A stretch of DNA of 64,000 bases from Clarkia xantiana subsp. parviflora (lineage: Eukaryota > Streptophyta > Magnoliopsida > Myrtales > Onagraceae), in NCBI GenBank assembly GCA_036873135.1, contig JAPTYO010000002.1, forward strand, positions 2,934,952 to 2,998,951. The letters run 5' to 3'. The position numbers and the translations under genes are program-made. Each line of letters opens with the position of its first letter. The first letter of the stretch is position 1. Below the pieces are notes generated by a model, which saw only the letters and a program-made list of their open reading frames with translations, had not been told where the DNA came from and did no database searches. This document shows positions 10,187 through 22,324 of the stretch, in pieces.

Positions 10187-13100
10187 ATGGATAATTATGG
10201 ATCTCAATACGCATACTCTAATCCATACCCATATCCTCCACATTTCAATTACCCTCCAAATCATCCACCACCTAATTATCCTCCTTACCCTTATAGCTCA
10301 TCACCACCTTATGCATATCCTCCCCAATACCCACCTCCAAACTACAACCATTATAACAATAATCCTCCACCAATTGCAACCCCATACCCTAGCCCTTACC
10401 CTAATTACCCTAATTACCCTTACCAACCTCCTTATAATTCCCCTACACACCACCGCCAAGGCAGTTGTCCGATAGAACACTCTCATTACCATTTCGAGGC
10501 CCGGCCCGAACACCCTCTACGTGTCAATAGCTTCTCTACTCGCCAACATCTCGACGATAATGTTTCGTTACGCGACGAGCTTCCACCTCATCATCTTGAT
10601 CAGGAACACACAAAAGGGACAAACCCTAGTTGTCCATCAATCTACCCTCCGCCACATGACACCGTGTCTAATCTACGTGCATTGAACGAGCAACAACCCT
10701 CTTCACCTTCATCTCCTTCAGTGCAATCCCAGCAGTGTTCTTCCCCAGCCGCTTTGCGCTTCGAGCGTAGCCATGCCAAGTTCTACGGATGCCCTAACAA
10801 CTCGTTCTCGGGTTCCTGGGAGGAGAACTACACAGGCCAGATCGATGCGTCGAATCAAGCAATGTTGTTGCATTCGGACTCGTTCAATGAATCTAGAGGC
10901 CAAAGTTTGCAGATCGTGCCGCTGCCGTACCAAAAGGGATCGGCGAAGCTGCTGTTGCATGGCAACTTAGACATTTGGGTGTACAGTGCACAGAATCTCC
11001 CCAACATGGACATGTTCCATAAGACCTTAGGCGACATGTTTGGACGAAACATGACGAACAAGATCGAAGGACACATGAAGACGAAGAACACCAGCGATCC
11101 CTACGTCACGATTTTAGTTGCGAACGCCGTTGTCGGGCGTACTTTCGTGATCAACGACAGTGAAAACCCTATCTGGATGCAGCATTTCCATGTTCCCGTC
11201 GCGCATTACGCTTCGCACGTTCTATTCATCGTTAAAGACAGCGATATCGTCGGCTCGGAACAGATTGGGACGGTGTCGATTCCCGTCGAACAGATATACC
11301 AAGGAGGGAGGAACGAAGGATCGTACCCGATCCTGAACGCGTACGGAAAGGCATGTAAGCCTGGATCAGCCCTCCACATCGCGATTCAGTACATTCCGAT
11401 CGAGAAGCTAAGTATTTACGATCAAGGAGTCGGGACGGGGCCGGAGTACGAAGGTGTGCCTCAGACGTATTTCCCTTTACGGCGTGGAGGGACAGTGACT
11501 CTTTATCAAGATGCTCATGTCCCTGACGGGTTGCTTCAGAACGTAATGATCGATGGCGGGAAATACTACGGACATGGAAAGTGTTGGCACGATGTGTTCG
11601 ATGCGATACGAAATGCAAAACGACTGATTTATATTACGGGGTGGTCGGTTTGGCACAAAGTTAGGCTCATCAGAGATGCGTCCTTCGTGTCCAATTACAC
11701 GTTAGGGGAGCTACTGCGGTCTAAGTCGCAAGAAGGAGTTCGAGTGTTGTTGCTTATTTGGGACGATCCCACATCCAGGAGCATCTTGGGTTATAAAACA
11801 GTGAGTAGAAAATTAATGCCCTAGCTAGCCTCAAATTCTTAACAATCAATCAATTTTTGCTAACGCATTTTCCGCTGGTAAAGCTTTTACCGGTGAATTT
11901 TTTATCATCCAATTCCAAGCTGTGTGAAAGTATTTATCGATCTTTACTAAAAAATATATATATTGCTTTAACAACAAATTGAAGGAATTTAGAATTGGAG
12001 ATCAATTAATGAATGCAGGACGGAGTGATGGCAACACACGACGAAGAAACTCGTCGGTTTTTCAAACATTCTTCGGTAAAGGTGCTTCTTTGCCCTCGCG
12101 TCGCAGCAAAGGAACATAGTTGGATTCAGCAAAAGGTTTCTAATTACTCTTTCGTTCATATCTACCCTTGGCTAATAATTAGTTAGGGTTTGAATCATCG
12201 AAAGTGATTTTTTTTTTCTTTTACAGGAAGTGGGAACGATATACACCCACCATCAGAAGACAGTGATATTAGATGCCAATGCCGGCGGCGGTAAAAGAAA
12301 AATTGTGGCTTTCGTCGGTGGACTTGACTTATGTGATGGACGCTACGACACACCTCAACACCCTTTATTTAGAACCCTAGAAACAACCCACAAAGACGAT
12401 TACCACAACCCCACTTATTCGGTATATATAATAATTTCTTAAACTCATTTTCTTCTACTTGCATAAACCCTAGCTAGCCTTAAACCCTAAATCATGAGGA
12501 ATTCATAATATTATCACTACAAAAGGGCTGGCTATACCAAAAACTTTTCATATTTTTTTACCGAGACGTTACTAAAATTTATATCTACTGGTAATATAAT
12601 TAATTCACAATATATATAGGGTAGTACCGCTGGGTGTCCAAGAGAACCGTGGCACGATCTCCATAGTCGGATCGACGGTCCAGCCGCTTACGACGTTCTG
12701 ACCAACTTTGAAGAACGATGGCTAAGAGCTTCGAAGCCTCACGGGCTCAAGAAACTCAAGGCAACCTGGGACGATGCCTTACTAAGGATAGAGAGACTTC
12801 CCGACATATACGGAATGTTCGATGCGCCTTGTATTAGCGACAGTGACCCCCAATCCTGGCATGTTCAGGTACTACCACATTATCCTCTCTCTCTATATAT
12901 ATTTATATTAATTGTATGTACCTTTTTATATACTGTTACATAGTGTTTTTTATGATTGTATGTATTTTCTGCAGATTTTCCGATCAATCGATTCTAGCTC
13001 AGTTAAGGGTTTCCCTAAGGATCCAAAAGATGGGCCACAAACGGTTAGAACAATCAATAACCGCGTTTTCACAGCCTTTTAATTTATACTATCTAATGAT

Positions 13101-15116
13101 TAATATATGAGAAATGCGCAGAATTTGGTATGTGGGAAAAATGTTCTTATAGACATGAGCATCCATTCGGCTTACGTTAAAGCGATACGTTCGGCGCAAC
13201 ACTTTATATACATTGAGAATCAGTATTTCATTGGCTCGTCTTACAATTGGGGTCAATATAAAGACTTAGGTACAAAAAAATCAATAATATATTCTGTTGA
13301 TCTCATCAAATAACTAATTAAGACAAGTAATTATAAGATTTAACTAATTTGCAGGTGCCAATAATCTGATTCCAATGGAAATCGCATTGAAAATTGCTAA
13401 TAAAATTAGGGCACATGAGAGATTTGCTGCGTATATAGTTGTCCCTATGTGGCCAGAAGGTGTCCCAACTGGCAATGCCACTCAGAGGATCTTGTTTTGG
13501 CAGGTAAGAACCAATGCTCTCTATTAATGATTTATAATTAGTTACAAACTGCCCAATGATCAAGCACTTCCACTCATTTTTTTACCGGGTTAATTATTAA
13601 AAAGTAAACTCAATTTTGAGTGTTTTGTAAAAAATAAATTGAAATTTTTTTGTTGCAAAAAATAATTCAACTTTGTATAACATAGTAAAGCGCAAATTAT
13701 ATTGATGTTTCCATTAGAAAGTGATGAAAATTGAACATGTAACATCTACATAATGTATTTTAACAAAAGATGTGTTGATTTTGTCCATCATGTGTCGTGT
13801 GAACAAGTATATTCTGAATCTTAGGTGTGCAGTTTTTGCAACTTTTTGATATAAAAATCAACGTAATTTGCACTTTTCTATGTTTTGTATAGTAGGGTTT
13901 TTTTTTTCAAAGAAAAGAAGTTTGATTTGTTTTTTTTTTTGAAAAACATTCATTGTTGGGTTTGCTTTTTTGGTAATTAACCATTTTTTATATATAGATC
14001 CAGAAGGAAAAAAAAAACCTAGATAAACTTTTAAAGTGTGTGCTAATGATGTTCTCTAATTTTATAGACGTACAATTGTATTACAATTTATAAAAAAAAA
14101 AAAAACAAAACAAAAAAATTGCATTGATTAAAAAAAGTGGTGATAAATTAAAGGTGGAATGAGTTTTTTTAAAACCCATATGTGGATTTGTTGCAAAAAT
14201 ACTTTTTTAATAGATGAATGATTAAATATATATGCAGCACAAGACAATGCAAATGATGTATGAGACAGTATACAAGGCATTGGTGGAAGTAGGGTTGGAG
14301 GATTCATTTACACCACAAGATTTTCTCATCTTCTTCTGTCTTGGAAATAGAGAGGCCATAGACATGTATGAACCTCCTAGTGGTGGTTCCAGCCATGCAG
14401 CAAATACTCCTCAAGTGATCAGCTTCTTCTTAATTTTTCTTCTTCCTAAACCCTAGCTTTCCAAAACCAAGCTTTGAGATTTACATTTATAACCCTAGCT
14501 AGCTTCTTATTATTCCGTCTGTCTCGTTTAATTTGCAGGCTCAAAGTAGGAAAAGTCGACGTTTCATGATTTACGTTCACTCAAAAGGGATGATCGTGGA
14601 CGATGAATACGTAATAATAGGATCGGCTAATATCAACCAAAGATCCATGGAGGGAACACGAGACACTGAGATTGCTATGGGAGCGTATCAACCCCACTAT
14701 ACTTGGGCCAAGAAATCGGCTAATCCAAATGGACAGGTAGTTTCTATGAAATGCATGGTTCACTTAGAGAAAAAAAAACATTTATTTGTTTTGGCCTGAT
14801 TTAGTTTGCACAAAATCTGCAGATATACGGGTATAGGATGTCATTATGGTCAGAGCACATTGGGGTAATAGAGAGTTGTTTTGAGCAACCAGAGAGTATT
14901 GATTGTGTGAGAAGAGTGAGATGGATAAGTGAAGAAAATTGGAAACAATTCGCTGCCGAAGAGATAACAGAGATGCGAGGCCATCTTTTAAAGTATCCCG
15001 TGGATATTGATAGGAAGGGAAAAGTGAAACCACTCTATGGCTCCGAGAGTTTCCCTGATGTTGGAGGAAACATCGTCGGTTCATTCCTTGCTATCCAAGA
15101 AAACCTAACCATATGA
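10187..15116 (+). CDS. PLDB1: Phospholipase D beta (C2-type PLD)
   Basis: Ten exons: 10187-11800, 12019-12135, 12227-12421, 12620-12868, 12975-13043, 13122-13269, 13355-13503, 14238-14414, 14539-14736 and 14823-15116. All are GT-AG and in phase, giving 1069 residues. A Pro/Tyr-rich N-terminus (about 1-95) typical of beta-type PLD is followed by a C2 domain (about 260-400, with the SDPYVTI motif). Two catalytic HxKxxxxD motifs follow: HQKTVILD at about residues 586-593 and HSKGMIVD at about 920-927, the latter followed by [11 protein letters not shown]. The protein ends [13 protein letters not shown], the usual plant PLD terminus. It hydrolyses phosphatidylcholine or phosphatidylethanolamine to phosphatidic acid and needs PIP2 and micromolar calcium in this class (family knowledge). 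The basic [10 protein letters not shown] stretch fits the PIP2-binding region. I start at ATG 10187, not the upstream in-frame TTG. A small DNA element sits in intron 7. Confidence 0.95.
13586..13982. mobile_element. Short long-TIR element in PLD beta intron 7
   Basis: The left end (GGGTTAATTATTAAAAAGTA) and the reverse complement of the right end (GGTTAATTACCAAAAAAGCA) match. Similarity runs inward for over 100 bases, ending near GCGCAAATTATATTGATG on the left and its inverted counterpart GTGCAAATTACGTTGATT on the right. The flanks are both of the form ATTTTTTTA/ATTTTTTAT, a possible 9-base duplication. The ends resemble those of the element at 20673-21570. Confidence 0.6.
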
Positions 15117-15919
15117 TACATACAAGTTATGTAACATGTCAGAATTATTATTGTTCAGCATTCTTAGTATTCTTTTTCCACTTTTTAAAAGGAGTATATA
15201 TAGAGTTCAATCTTTTTAAATTTGGTTATGTGTTTAGAAATTCTTCTCAGTGTAAACACATTTATTTAGTCCATGAGGTAAAGATGTAAATGTAATGCAA
15301 GCATAAGAAAATTTTGGGGTGAATTTTTTTCATTCAAATATAGAATTTGGACCTTTCTAAAAAAATTATCGTTGTTTCTGGCTTTCCATTTTCGTATATG
15401 ACATGTGGTAACTTTTGGAAAGGGAAACAGAAGATGGAACAAACATAAGTGAGAGTGGATCCGTTTTCTTTTCCGTTCATACTTTGATGCCTTCATCTTT
15501 TCTGCAAATTGCAACTGCATGATTTTTCAGCTTTATTATATAATAACAAGATCATAATATCAGATATTCAAGATCCGTCATTCATAGATAATACATTTTT
15601 TAATCGTAATATCCAGTACTAAAGAATAATGTATATATAAATATATTCATTTTTCTATCAATGAGGCCAAAATTTTCCTAATGTCATTGAACTTCATAAA
15701 ATCTTCAAATTCCGCACTGCAAATTTCATCAATTTTTTGCTAGCGTCACAGTGCATCTAAAAATGATCATTCTTCCATAGCAATTCAACTTTGCTTTCTT
15801 TTCCTTGCATTATTTATTTGTAAAATGCTCATCGTTCTTTATCAATATCTTGATGATGTTAATTATTCAATCTAAACCATAGCCAAGATCATGGTAATTA
15901 TAATAAAATTGTACTATTT
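15117..15919. other. 3' flank of PLD beta, no gene seen
   Basis: AT-rich 3' untranslated region and spacer. The antisense frame at 15266-15520 resembles nothing and is likely chance. Confidence 0.5.
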
Positions 15920-16118
15920 TTTAGTCATAAATTGCAACACTCACTTCAATGAGTGAAATATATTATCGATGTAATCATAAACTGCAACACTCACTTTAGG
16001 TAGTGAGAGATAATATGTATGATAATCAATAAACTGATTCACTCACTTCATTGAGTGGATGATTTCATCATTATAATCATAAAAACATCATTCGGTTTAA
16101 GGAGTGGAGTATATTGAA
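15920..16118. repeat. Tandem repeat, about four 51-bp units with a palindromic core
   Basis: Units begin near 15922, 15973, 16024 and 16075 with an ATCATAAACTGCAACACTCA-type start; the last unit is diverged. Units 1 and 3 contain CACTCACTTCAATGAGTG or a close variant, a short inverted repeat that could form a hairpin. No link to a gene or transposon is visible. Confidence 0.75.
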
Positions 16119-16444
16119 AACCCAAAAACCATAAGTCTATCAAATTGCTAGCCCACGTTTGGGTCCGCGACAAATTGCTAGTTCACGTTTCTTTTTGTAC
16201 AAATAGTTATTTCATGTTCCTTTAAGTGAATAAATAGCTAGCTCCATTCACTTTTCCACTATTTTTTGACGAAATCAACACGTGGACGACATGTGATGAG
16301 CAAAAAGCCCCCAACCCATCATCTTCTAATATTATTGACTTAATATACGTATGTAATGTTTTAGGTAAAACTAAAGTACCCACATTCAAAATCCAGTGAT
16401 CACATTTAACAATGAATATGTCTTACGCATGTTGGTCTCTATAA

Positions 16445-16830
16445 CAGTGTTATGAGGACCAAACTAGCGGTCCGACTGGGTTCGACCCGGAACCGGTGCC
16501 TCCAACGGTCTGGTTCGAGCGAATCCGAAGGATGTAAGCGAACCCAGTTCAAAAGACTAGTTTCCGTCGAACATGCCGATTTTGAGCGGGCCGGTTGGTT
16601 TGCCGATTCGCCTTCCGTAACAAACAAAAAACAATCGGGTTGTATTTTCTGTGATTTATTGAAGTTTAATGTGTTGGAAACTCACAATATGAATCTATGT
16701 TGTATTTTCTGTGATTTTATTAAAATTTATTGACTTTGCACTAGAATCGGTCGGACCGAATTCGAACCAGCTTGAACCGGGAACCGGTGGCCTGACCGGA
16801 TCAACCTCCGATCCGGTCCTAATGACACTG
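16445..16830. mobile_element. hAT-type non-autonomous element, GGACCGG-rich
   Basis: The ends CAGTGTTATGAGGACC and (reverse complement) CAGTGTCATTAGGACCGG form terminal inverted repeats. The interior is rich in ACCGG/CCGGT words like the copies at 37165 and 46023. The flanking octamers CTCTATAA and CTCTAGGT match at five of eight positions, consistent with an old 8-base target duplication. Confidence 0.65.
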
Positions 16831-16902
16831 CTCTAGGTTTGAGTTCAAATGTGATTAGATAGACGTATATTATCGTAATGTTCGGTTTTGATTTCTCCGC
16901 AG

Positions 16903-17019
16903 ACCTAGAGTTCTTGTACTTGTCAACTGACTGTGACTGGGAACTGAGTGGTCAGTTGGAAACCACGCTGGAAGATAAAGATACGGTCGTCTTTTATATC
17001 GAATTTGCATGGCGGGTGG
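16903..17019 (+). pseudogene. URM1 (ubiquitin-related modifier 1) 3' fragment, frameshifted
   Basis: Translation gives DCDWELSGQLETTLEDKD followed by VVF, the highly conserved C-terminal part of the Urm1 sulfur carrier. It is preceded, one frame away, by RPRVLVLVN and followed, again one frame away, by ISNLHGG. Two single-base insertions therefore break the frame (near 16927 and 16994). The terminal HGG is followed by three extra codons and then a stop, whereas Urm1 must end in Gly-Gly to be thiocarboxylated (family knowledge). A CTCCGCAG acceptor lies directly before it, as if the last exon was copied with its intron edge. No other URM1 exon was recognised nearby. Confidence 0.72.
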
Positions 17020-17685
17020 TATTCTTGATGATGGGTGATTCGAAGACTCTAGTGATGCCTATGAAACATGAATGGCAAATTAGTTGTCATCTTCATGGTA
17101 CCTGACTACAATGAACCCAACCTGGCACACAACTCAGAAAGCTTAATTAATTGACAATTGTATATGTCAGTGGCTTATAACAATGACAATGTTACTGCTT
17201 TCTTCTTGTCTGTTGAATTATATCTCTTTGATACCAATCAATCATGGTGCCTTGTGGTTCATTGCCCCAAATTGAAATTACTGTTATTAAAAATAATGTG
17301 AAATATAAATAATTTTCTTTTCAAAAAAAGTTGCCTGCTCATTCAGCTTCACACTTTGCAGAATCTGGATTCAAATCCAACCAAGATTATACCATGAAAT
17401 ATTATTTTTCATAAAAGGCTGCAAAAAATAATTGGCAAGAACAGAGTAATGCCAAATCCAATGTCGCGGTCTCACTTATTGAGCTCTACATATTAAGAAA
17501 AATTACAACTTTGAACTACATTTGGTGTCAATAGCTGGACATTTGCAGAGGGCAGTCTACAAAAATGGCAAATGATTGGATTTGATCTCATGACAGTCTA
17601 CAAAAATGGCAAATGCAGAGGAATGTGGCTGCTGATCTCAGGTCAAAAAAAGGTGGAAAGAAAGCTAACACGAGAAGGGGGGGTC
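17020..17685. other. Spacer and 3' flank of the GET3 gene
   Basis: No gene recognised. A short direct repeat, CTACAAAAATGGCAAATG, occurs twice around 17557-17605. The part near 17600-17685 is presumably the 3' untranslated region of the leftward gene. Confidence 0.4.
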
Positions 17686-19715
17686 TCAAGGCTTTTTCTT
17701 AAGCTTCTCAAGTTGGGCTTCAGCATCTACTAATTGCTGTTTTATTGATGATATTCGGCGCTGCAGATCTTCCTCTGTTTCTTTATCAGTCAAAGGATTA
17801 TAAGGTCTCAAGAAATGCCTTGAAAAGCCCTTTAGAGCTTCAACTCCAGTAACCTACAAAATTAATCGAGCCATTATTTCATTATAATATATATGTTTCA
17901 TATAACATGCTTTAGTAATTTGATAACTTCATAATTGGTTCAAGCATTACAACCAAGAACTGATTAATTTACGATAACATTGATGTCTAACCTCTTCTGG
18001 TAGCAAAGGGAGCTTTGTAATGTGAAAATCATCATACAGCATGTAGAACTGATCGAGGTATTTCTGTTGCATCCGCATTCTTGCTTTTAGCAGCTTCGAA
18101 TTAGAACCTGTAATTACCCCCCAAAAAAAGTAAATATATAAACCTTCCATTAGAAAAGTTATGAAATATTAACATTAACATTATTACATACCTTCTTCAT
18201 CAAAAAGTACTTGATTGATAATTATATTATGTGTGTCTATCTCAAACTTGGTGAGTTCTTGCACTAGCCTCTCTGTTTCGTACAGAGAAAGGAACTCAGG
18301 AATGCAAACACAGACAAAGGTGGTCATATCCTACAAGGTAATCAATCAAGTGTGAAAAAAATGATGTTAGTACTCAATCAATGTCCAGACAACAAAAAAG
18401 AAGATTCTTTTATTGTTCAAAAAGGAGGGGAAAAACGTAATTAAGACTTACAGGGTCTTTAAATTGCATGTTTACTTGTTCAATATTTTCTTTCATTCCC
18501 TCGAGCCTCCCCAAGATGGCATCCTCACCAAAGTCATCATCAAGCCCAAAGAGACGTTGCATCTATAGTAAACAGGTTCATATAGTCATCAGTTTTATTA
18601 CTTTATTGGCAAGATGATTGTGTCAGAGGCTTATATGCATCTAGAAACTAGTAATAGTAAAACAGGCAGCTTCGATAGTACATGATTCATGATGCCACCA
18701 AATCTACTCTTCAAAGCCATCATTTTTCCCAACCCTTTCTCCAAGGTTGAGGGGAACTGCAACAGTCTTAGTGTATGACCAGTTGGAGCAGTATCAAAGA
18801 CTACAACTGAATAATCCATTGTTTGCACCAACCTGCAGTCATAAAAGTTTTATGTGTCTTAAAGAATAGAAGTGACAACATGATTGGAATCGATAAGCCG
18901 TAATCACCTATCCAAATAATTTCTGAATAAAGAAACAATTTCGATTTTATCCTCCAATGACAGTAAAAATACTGTTTATATAAACTCATAGTTTTGGGAC
19001 ATCAAGATTCAAGGTTCTGTGATTTTCAGTAGAAGGTACCTAGCCTACTTACTTGAGCATTTCGGCAAAACTCATAGCTTCATCGATCCCAGGAATAGAA
19101 TTTGCTAGCTCAGAGACCAATCCATCCATACCATCAGCACCAAAATCTTCCTGTTCAACGGTAGGATCAACCTCCTGCAAATTATCACAAAAATGAAGGG
19201 CATTATGACACATGATGGTGTCATCTCCTGACAGTAATGAAACCAGATTGCAGCAATTCAACAATCTAGCATGATTCTGGATTGCAATGGTAGACACTTC
19301 CTGATGAAGATATGGATTTCTTGCAAATGAACTCCGTAAACCAATTCGACATCAGCAAAGTGCAATTCAAGAACGCGTCTAATTTAGAACAGATCACATG
19401 TGATGCACAAATTATCCAGAAATTAAGAGCTTCAGGGAATGCGGTGAAAAAGGCTGTACGTACCATGGCGTAGAGATTAGTGAATCCATTGACGAGCGTA
19501 GGAGCCTTGGTGAATCGCTGCTGGAAAGCGTCGCTGAGATTGTGCGCGGGATCGGTGGAAATGATCAGCACGGATTGTCGAACCCTAGATAGCAGAATCG
19601 AGAGGATTGAACTGCACGTGGTCTTACCAACGCCACCTTTGCCTCCTACGAAGACCCACTTCAACGTTTCCTGATTCAGAATGTTCTGCACTGTTCCTTC
19701 TGGAAAATCCGCCAT
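17686..19715 (-). CDS. GET3A: GET3/ARSA-type ATPase (tail-anchored protein targeting)
   Basis: Seven exons on the minus strand: 19715-19464, 19174-19053, 18832-18682, 18562-18452, 18330-18192, 18107-17992 and 17853-17686. All are GT-AG and in phase, giving 352 residues, the size of cytosolic plant GET3. It has the deviant P-loop [10 protein letters not shown] (24-33), switch I with [12 protein letters not shown] (53-64), [13 protein letters not shown] (switch II) and [11 protein letters not shown]. It ends with a lysine-rich coiled tail, [12 protein letters not shown]3 binds tail-anchored membrane proteins through an ATP-driven dimer and hands them to the ER receptor (family knowledge). Where yeast GET3 has a zinc-binding CxxC before the [12 protein letters not shown] segment, this protein has no cysteine pair. 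The lack of a transit-like N-terminus favours the cytosolic paralogue. Confidence 0.94.
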
Positions 19716-20081
19716 TTTTTTCACCCTCCCAGATAGTTCCACTCGGAGGTTCAAGAACAAGAAATGGATTACTCAATTGTATATCTCCTCCTCATAACAG
19801 ATACAGAATGGCCTTCAAGATTCAAAGGCATCATAGGTTATGAGAAATGATAGAATGTCCGACCTCGGAACTTCACTACATTCTGACAGTCAATAATAAT
19901 CTGACACGTGTCGACAAAAAAAGTTTTACTTTTCTCTATCCAGTATCCACTCTCTACTTTGGTTGGACATAATTACCCGTTAGTTGATTCGACATATTAA
20001 ATGCAACCGCGTGATATTATGATATGGTTTGGTGATTTAGTGCCTCATCTCTTAATCCGAAATTAGAGTTTCAATTTCCGC
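19716..20081. other. Promoter region of GET3 gene and spacer
   Basis: Holds the 5' leader and upstream region of the leftward ATPase gene, with ACACGTGTCGAC (G-box-like CACGTG) near 19904-19915. No other gene seen. Confidence 0.3.
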
Positions 20082-20624
20082 TAGTGAATGAGCTACTCGT
20101 GAGCTATTTGGGATCGACTCAGTTAAAACTCGAATTTGACTCGAAAAAATTCAAGTCGAGCTCGAGTCGAGCTTTTGGATATGTCGAGCTCGAGCTTGAT
20201 AATATCCGGCTCGAATGACTCGCGAGTCTAAACGAATTTCGAGTTCGAGTTTATAAGACGAGTAGAGTCGAGCTTGTCACTTTTTATTATTCTTAATTAA
20301 TACTAATTATTTTTTTATAGGTCAACCGAGTTCGAGCAATATAGTCGAGTCGAGTCGAGCCGATCCGAGCTCGATTATGTCGAGCTTTGACTCGAGTCGA
20401 GTTTCAAAATTAGAACTCGGTCGAGCTCGAGTTCGAGTTCGAGCTTGACAGATAGTAATCGAGTCGAGCCGATCCGAACTCGATTATGTCGAGTTTTGAC
20501 TCGAGTCGAGTTTCAAAATTAGAACTCGGTCGAGCACGAGTTCGAGTTCGAGCTTGACGGATAGTAATCGAGTCGAGTCGAACTTGACAGATACTCGGTT
20601 CGACTCCGCTCGTTTACCCCCCTA
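20082..20624 (-). mobile_element. CTCGAG-rich hAT-like element with 109-bp tandem duplication
   Basis: The interior is dominated by GAGCTCGAGTCGAGC words. The right end, CTCGTTTACCCCCCTA, matches the reverse complement of the left end of the copy at 49310. The left end, TAG...GCTACTCGTGAGCT, matches the opposite end of that copy but lacks about 16 bases. A 109-base unit starting GAGTCGAGCCGATCCGA is duplicated in tandem at 20352 and 20461. The flanking octamers match at only about five positions. No coding capacity. Confidence 0.6.
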
Positions 20625-20672
20625 ACTTCACCCATCAAATCCTCTTTCCATTAACTCTTCAATTTTTAATAG

Positions 20673-21570
20673 GGTTAATTACCAAATTGCTAGCTAAACT
20701 TGACTTGAATGTGCAAATTGATAGTATATTTTTTTTTTTGTAATAAATTGCTAGCTGAACTTTCTATATTGTGCAAAAAAACTAATTATGTCTATCTTTT
20801 CTGGATCTTTCTACCATGCTCCAAGAGCACCATGTTTTTGGTTTTTTTATTACTAGGGTTGACTTAATTGTAACATATGTAAAACTTTAAAAGTATGAAA
20901 AAATATGAATTTTGTAACCACACCTAATATTTGCATCATACTAATAATAATATCAATATCCTTCTAGGGTTCACTTTTAGGGAAATTAAAACATATAGAA
21001 AATGATTTCAAAATCATGGTGCTCTTGGTGCATGATAGAAAGATCCATCTTTTCGTTAGTCTAGACGGAAAATACTTTTAAAAATTGCTAAAAACACCCC
21101 TAAAGTTTTATTATAATAATATAATGACGTGATGTTTTATCTAAAATCAAAGTTTCAAATAATACATGTTAAGAAACATTTCAAAAAAAAAAAAACTTAA
21201 AAATACAAAAAAAAAAAAATTATTAAAATATTTTTAAAAATTCTATAATAAATAAACTTTAAAAAAATTTAAATTTTGTATTTTGGGGGTTATATATAAC
21301 TTATATATATATTTTGTATAATATGTATCATTCTAAAATTTTATTCGAGACTTATATTTGCTTTTATATAAAAGTTGATGTTATTTTAGAATAATAGTAG
21401 AACTTTTGGGTACTTTTAGTAATTTTATAAAATATATTATGTCTATAATTAACGGAGCTAGCAAATTGCACATTAGCAAATATTCGGCTAGCAATTTACT
21501 AAAAAATAAGTCTGACTAGCAAATAGCACTTTCACACAAATGTCCAGCTAACAATTTAATAATTGACCAA
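20673..21570. mobile_element. Long-TIR DNA element, GGTTAATTACCAAATTG ends
   Basis: The left end GGTTAATTACCAAATTGCTA and the reverse complement of the right end (GGTCAATTATTAAATTGTTA) match, and similarity continues for about 120 bases with repeated AAATTGCTAGCT words. The interior is AT-rich with poly-A and poly-T runs and encodes nothing. Similar AATTGCTAG sequence also occurs near 16143-16190, suggesting a further decayed copy there. Confidence 0.6.
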
Positions 21571-22324
21571 TTCTAATTCACAAACACTATCGTCTTCTTC
21601 CTAACTCCGTGTCCTTGAAGTTCTCACTTCAATCGGCGAAATCAAGTTCAATTTGGAGGAAAGCACTTCAATCTTTATGAAATTAACCACTCATAAATAC
21701 CCGTTGCGCTGCTTGATCGTTTTCGGTGACGATTGATTCCCAACAAAATCACTTCATCACTCTAATTGCTGCAAAATCGAATGATGGACGTAACGAGATT
21801 TAGGATATGAAGAACTAGCTTAGAAAGAGATGAGACGACGCATTTAAAATTAAGGTTTTATTCAAAGGACTAATATAAAAGTTGAAATTTAAACATTTCA
21901 GTCATTTTATTTTAGAATTTGTCATGTTATTTTAGGCACGGGTACATTTCCACTGACGAGTAAAACTTGGTTAGTTAACATGCCAAAAAAACTTAGGCTA
22001 ATACTTGGAAAATAAGCTAGCAAATTAGGAACTGACTAAATAACAATAAATTGAATAAACCTTAATTAAAAGGGGTCTGCCCTAGGCCCAACCAACAGAG
22101 CTTATGGGCTGGAGTCTGTTTTCTAAAATTTTTGTTTTCTAAGATTAAAAGGAGCGAAAAATGTGCAGTTGTTCTTGATTGATAAGATCCGACGTGGGTG
22201 GGGTTGGGTCCACTGTGTAGATGTAGCACAAACAAACAAAGAGAAATTCAATGGACAACAAGTGCTGCTGCTGCTGGTCTCCTTCTTGAATCAAGAGTTG
22301 CTGCTGCTGCGGTGTGCTTCAAAA
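21571..22324. other. Spacer and LPA3 upstream region
   Basis: No gene recognised. Two GGCCCA/TGGGC-type site II words lie near 22083-22110, about 220 bases before the proposed LPA3 start codon. Confidence 0.35.

Noticed and set aside
11232..11618. 128-codon antisense frame over PLD exon 1
   Set aside because: Shadow of the C2-domain coding strand.
15920..16118. CRISPR-like array
   Set aside because: Units are contiguous and diverged with no unique spacers, and this is a plant nuclear genome.
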